Assembly (NCBI GenBank): GCA_019239815.1
Contig: JAFAZL010000006.1
Location: 1-6,894, forward strand
Origin: Acidobacteriota bacterium
GTDB lineage: Bacteria; Acidobacteriota; Terriglobia; Acidoferrales; UBA7541
Length of the DNA: 6,894 nucleotides
Reading direction: 5' to 3'
This document shows, one piece after another, positions 5,761 through 6,894 of this stretch. The position numbers and the translations under genes are program-made. Below the pieces are notes generated by a model that saw nothing but the letters and a program-made list of their open reading frames with translations, had not been told where the DNA came from and searched no databases. How positions within the stretch are numbered: position 1 is the first letter of the stretch; each line of letters starts with the position of its first letter.

Positions 5761-6894
5761 GTGCAGCTCACCGAACGCATCAATCGCATCCAAATCTCGC
5801 CGACCTCGGCCGTCATCGCGGAAGCTGACAAGCTCAAGGCGAAGGGCGTCGATCTCGCGGACTTCGGCCCGGGTGAGCCGGACTTTCCGACTCCCGACCA
5901 CATCAAGCAGGCCGCGATTCGCGCGATCGAGCACAACTACACGAAGTACACGCCGACGGGCGGCATCATGCCGCTGCGCGAAGCGATTTGCGCGTGGCAC
6001 AAGCGCGAGCTTCACTCGAACTACGAACCGAAAGAGTGCGTCGTCAACGTCGGCGGTAAACATTCGATCTTCAACTGCGTCAGCGTGCTCGTGCAGCAGG
6101 GCGACGAAGTCATCATTCCTGCGCCGTATTGGGTCAGCTATCCCGACATTGTGAAGTACGCCGGCGGCACGCCGGTCTTCGTCGACAGTAAGCCCGAAGA
6201 CGGATTCAGCGTGAAGGCGTCGGTCATCGAAAAGGCGATCACACCAAGAACGAAGATGGTGATTTTGAGTTCGCCCAACAATCCGACGGGCGGCGTGATT
6301 CCTCCGGACGAATACGAGCGCATCCTCGCGGCTTGCAAAAAGCACAACGTCTGGCTGATGGGCGACGAGTGCTATTCGCACTTTACGTACGGGGAAAACA
6401 AGCCGTACTCCATCGCGAGCGTGGCGGGCTCGAAAGAGAACGTCATCATCATCGGCTCGATGTCGAAGACATTCGCGATGACCGGCTGGCGCGTTGGCTA
6501 CACGCTCGCGCCGGAAGCGCTCATTCAAGCGACGGTGAAACTGCAGAGCCAATCGACGTCGAACCCCACGTCGATTGCGCAGCACGCGGCGCTCGAAGCG
6601 ATGCGCGGCTCGATGGACACGGTTCCGGTAATGCTCGCCGAGTATGAAAAGCGCCGGAAGCGGATCGTCGAAGGATTGCGCGCGATCAACGGCGTCACCT
6701 GCGAATGGCCGGGGGGCGCGTTCTACGCGTTTCCGAATGTGTCTGCACATCTGGCGAACGGCAGCAGCGGGCAGGCGCTGGCGAGAGATACGACCGAGTT
6801 GGCGAAGCTGCTGCTCGACAAGGCGCGTGTTGCGCTCGTACCTGGCGATGCGTTCGGCGCGCCTGGATATTTGCGGCTTTCGTACGCGACTTCG
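5761..6894 (+). CDS. PLP-dependent class I aminotransferase, aspartate aminotransferase type (C-terminus cut by window edge)
   Basis: A cytosolic fold-type I aminotransferase, most like bacterial class Ib aspartate aminotransferases, which interconvert aspartate plus 2-oxoglutarate with oxaloacetate plus glutamate. It opens with GTG (5761): VQLTERINRIQISPT. The frame runs to the last base (378 residues), so about 15-25 residues are missing. Active-site residues, with classical aspartate aminotransferase numbers in brackets: W124 (140) in PYWVSYP, N174 (194) in SPNNPTG, D202 (222) and Y205 (225) in GDECYSHF, K236 (258, Schiff base) in SMSKTFAMTGWR, R244 (266), and R372 (386, substrate carboxylate) in YLRLSY. 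QSQSTSNPTSIAQ is also typical of class Ib. Some relatives prefer prephenate or other amino acids, so substrate is not certain. There are 57 bp and no terminator after coaD, so an operon is likely. Confidence 0.95.
   Translation, partial: MQLTERINRIQISPTSAVIAEADKLKAKGVDLADFGPGEPDFPTPDHIKQAAIRAIEHNYTKYTPTGGIMPLREAICAWHKRELHSNYEPKECVVNVGGKHSIFNCVSVLVQQGDEVIIPAPYWVSYPDIVKYAGGTPVFVDSKPEDGFSVKASVIEKAITPRTKMVILSSPNNPTGGVIPPDEYERILAACKKHNVWLMGDECYSHFTYGENKPYSIASVAGSKENVIIIGSMSKTFAMTGWRVGYTLAPEALIQATVKLQSQSTSNPTSIAQHAALEAMRGSMDTVPVMLAEYEKRRKRIVEGLRAINGVTCEWPGGAFYAFPNVSAHLANGSSGQALARDTTELAKLLLDKARVALVPGDAFGAPGYLRLSYATS

Noticed and set aside
5743..6750. Minus-strand open frame of 335 codons opposite the aminotransferase
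   Set aside because: The plus strand has a complete set of aminotransferase active-site residues and a good ribosome site. The reverse frame is Arg/His/Asp-rich without motifs.

Overview
The window carries six protein-coding genes on both strands and nothing that looks mobile or foreign. It has no RNA genes, CRISPR arrays or insertion sequences. GC content is moderately high. The gene types suggest a free-living soil-type bacterium: a secreted GH20 hexosaminidase with an extra helical C-terminal region, a lipoprotein phosphoesterase, and an Rrf2-iscS pair. I lean towards Acidobacteriota (Terriglobia/Koribacter-like). That is an inference from protein style, not from a marker gene.

Layout, left to right. 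(1) Positions 1-1625, minus strand: an Rrf2-family Fe-S regulator (1167-1613) followed 55 bp later by the cysteine desulfurase iscS (1-1111, C-terminus cut by the window edge). This is a classic iscR-iscS arrangement, with a good sigma70-type promoter (1665-1693) and an IscR-like operator core (1643-1655) just downstream of it. (2) 1614-1827: divergent intergenic region. (3) 1828-2844, plus strand: a lipoprotein calcineurin-like metallophosphoesterase. (4) 2867-4963, minus strand: a secreted beta-N-acetylhexosaminidase (GH20), convergent with the phosphoesterase across only 22 bp. (5) 4964-5214: divergent intergenic region holding a perfect 7-bp-arm dyad and a Shine-Dalgarno hairpin in front of coaD. 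(6) 5215-5703, plus strand: coaD (phosphopantetheine adenylyltransferase, CoA synthesis). (7) 5761-6894, plus strand: a GTG-started class I aminotransferase of the bacterial aspartate aminotransferase type, cut by the right edge and probably co-transcribed with coaD.

Functionally the window mixes core metabolism (Fe-S cluster sulfur supply and its regulation, CoA synthesis, amino-acid transamination) with two exported hydrolases for scavenging amino sugars and phosphate esters. I do not see a previously undescribed multi-gene system. The points most worth a second look are regulatory: the IscR-like operator, the regulator's unusual cluster-ligand pattern, and the two palindromic elements upstream of coaD.
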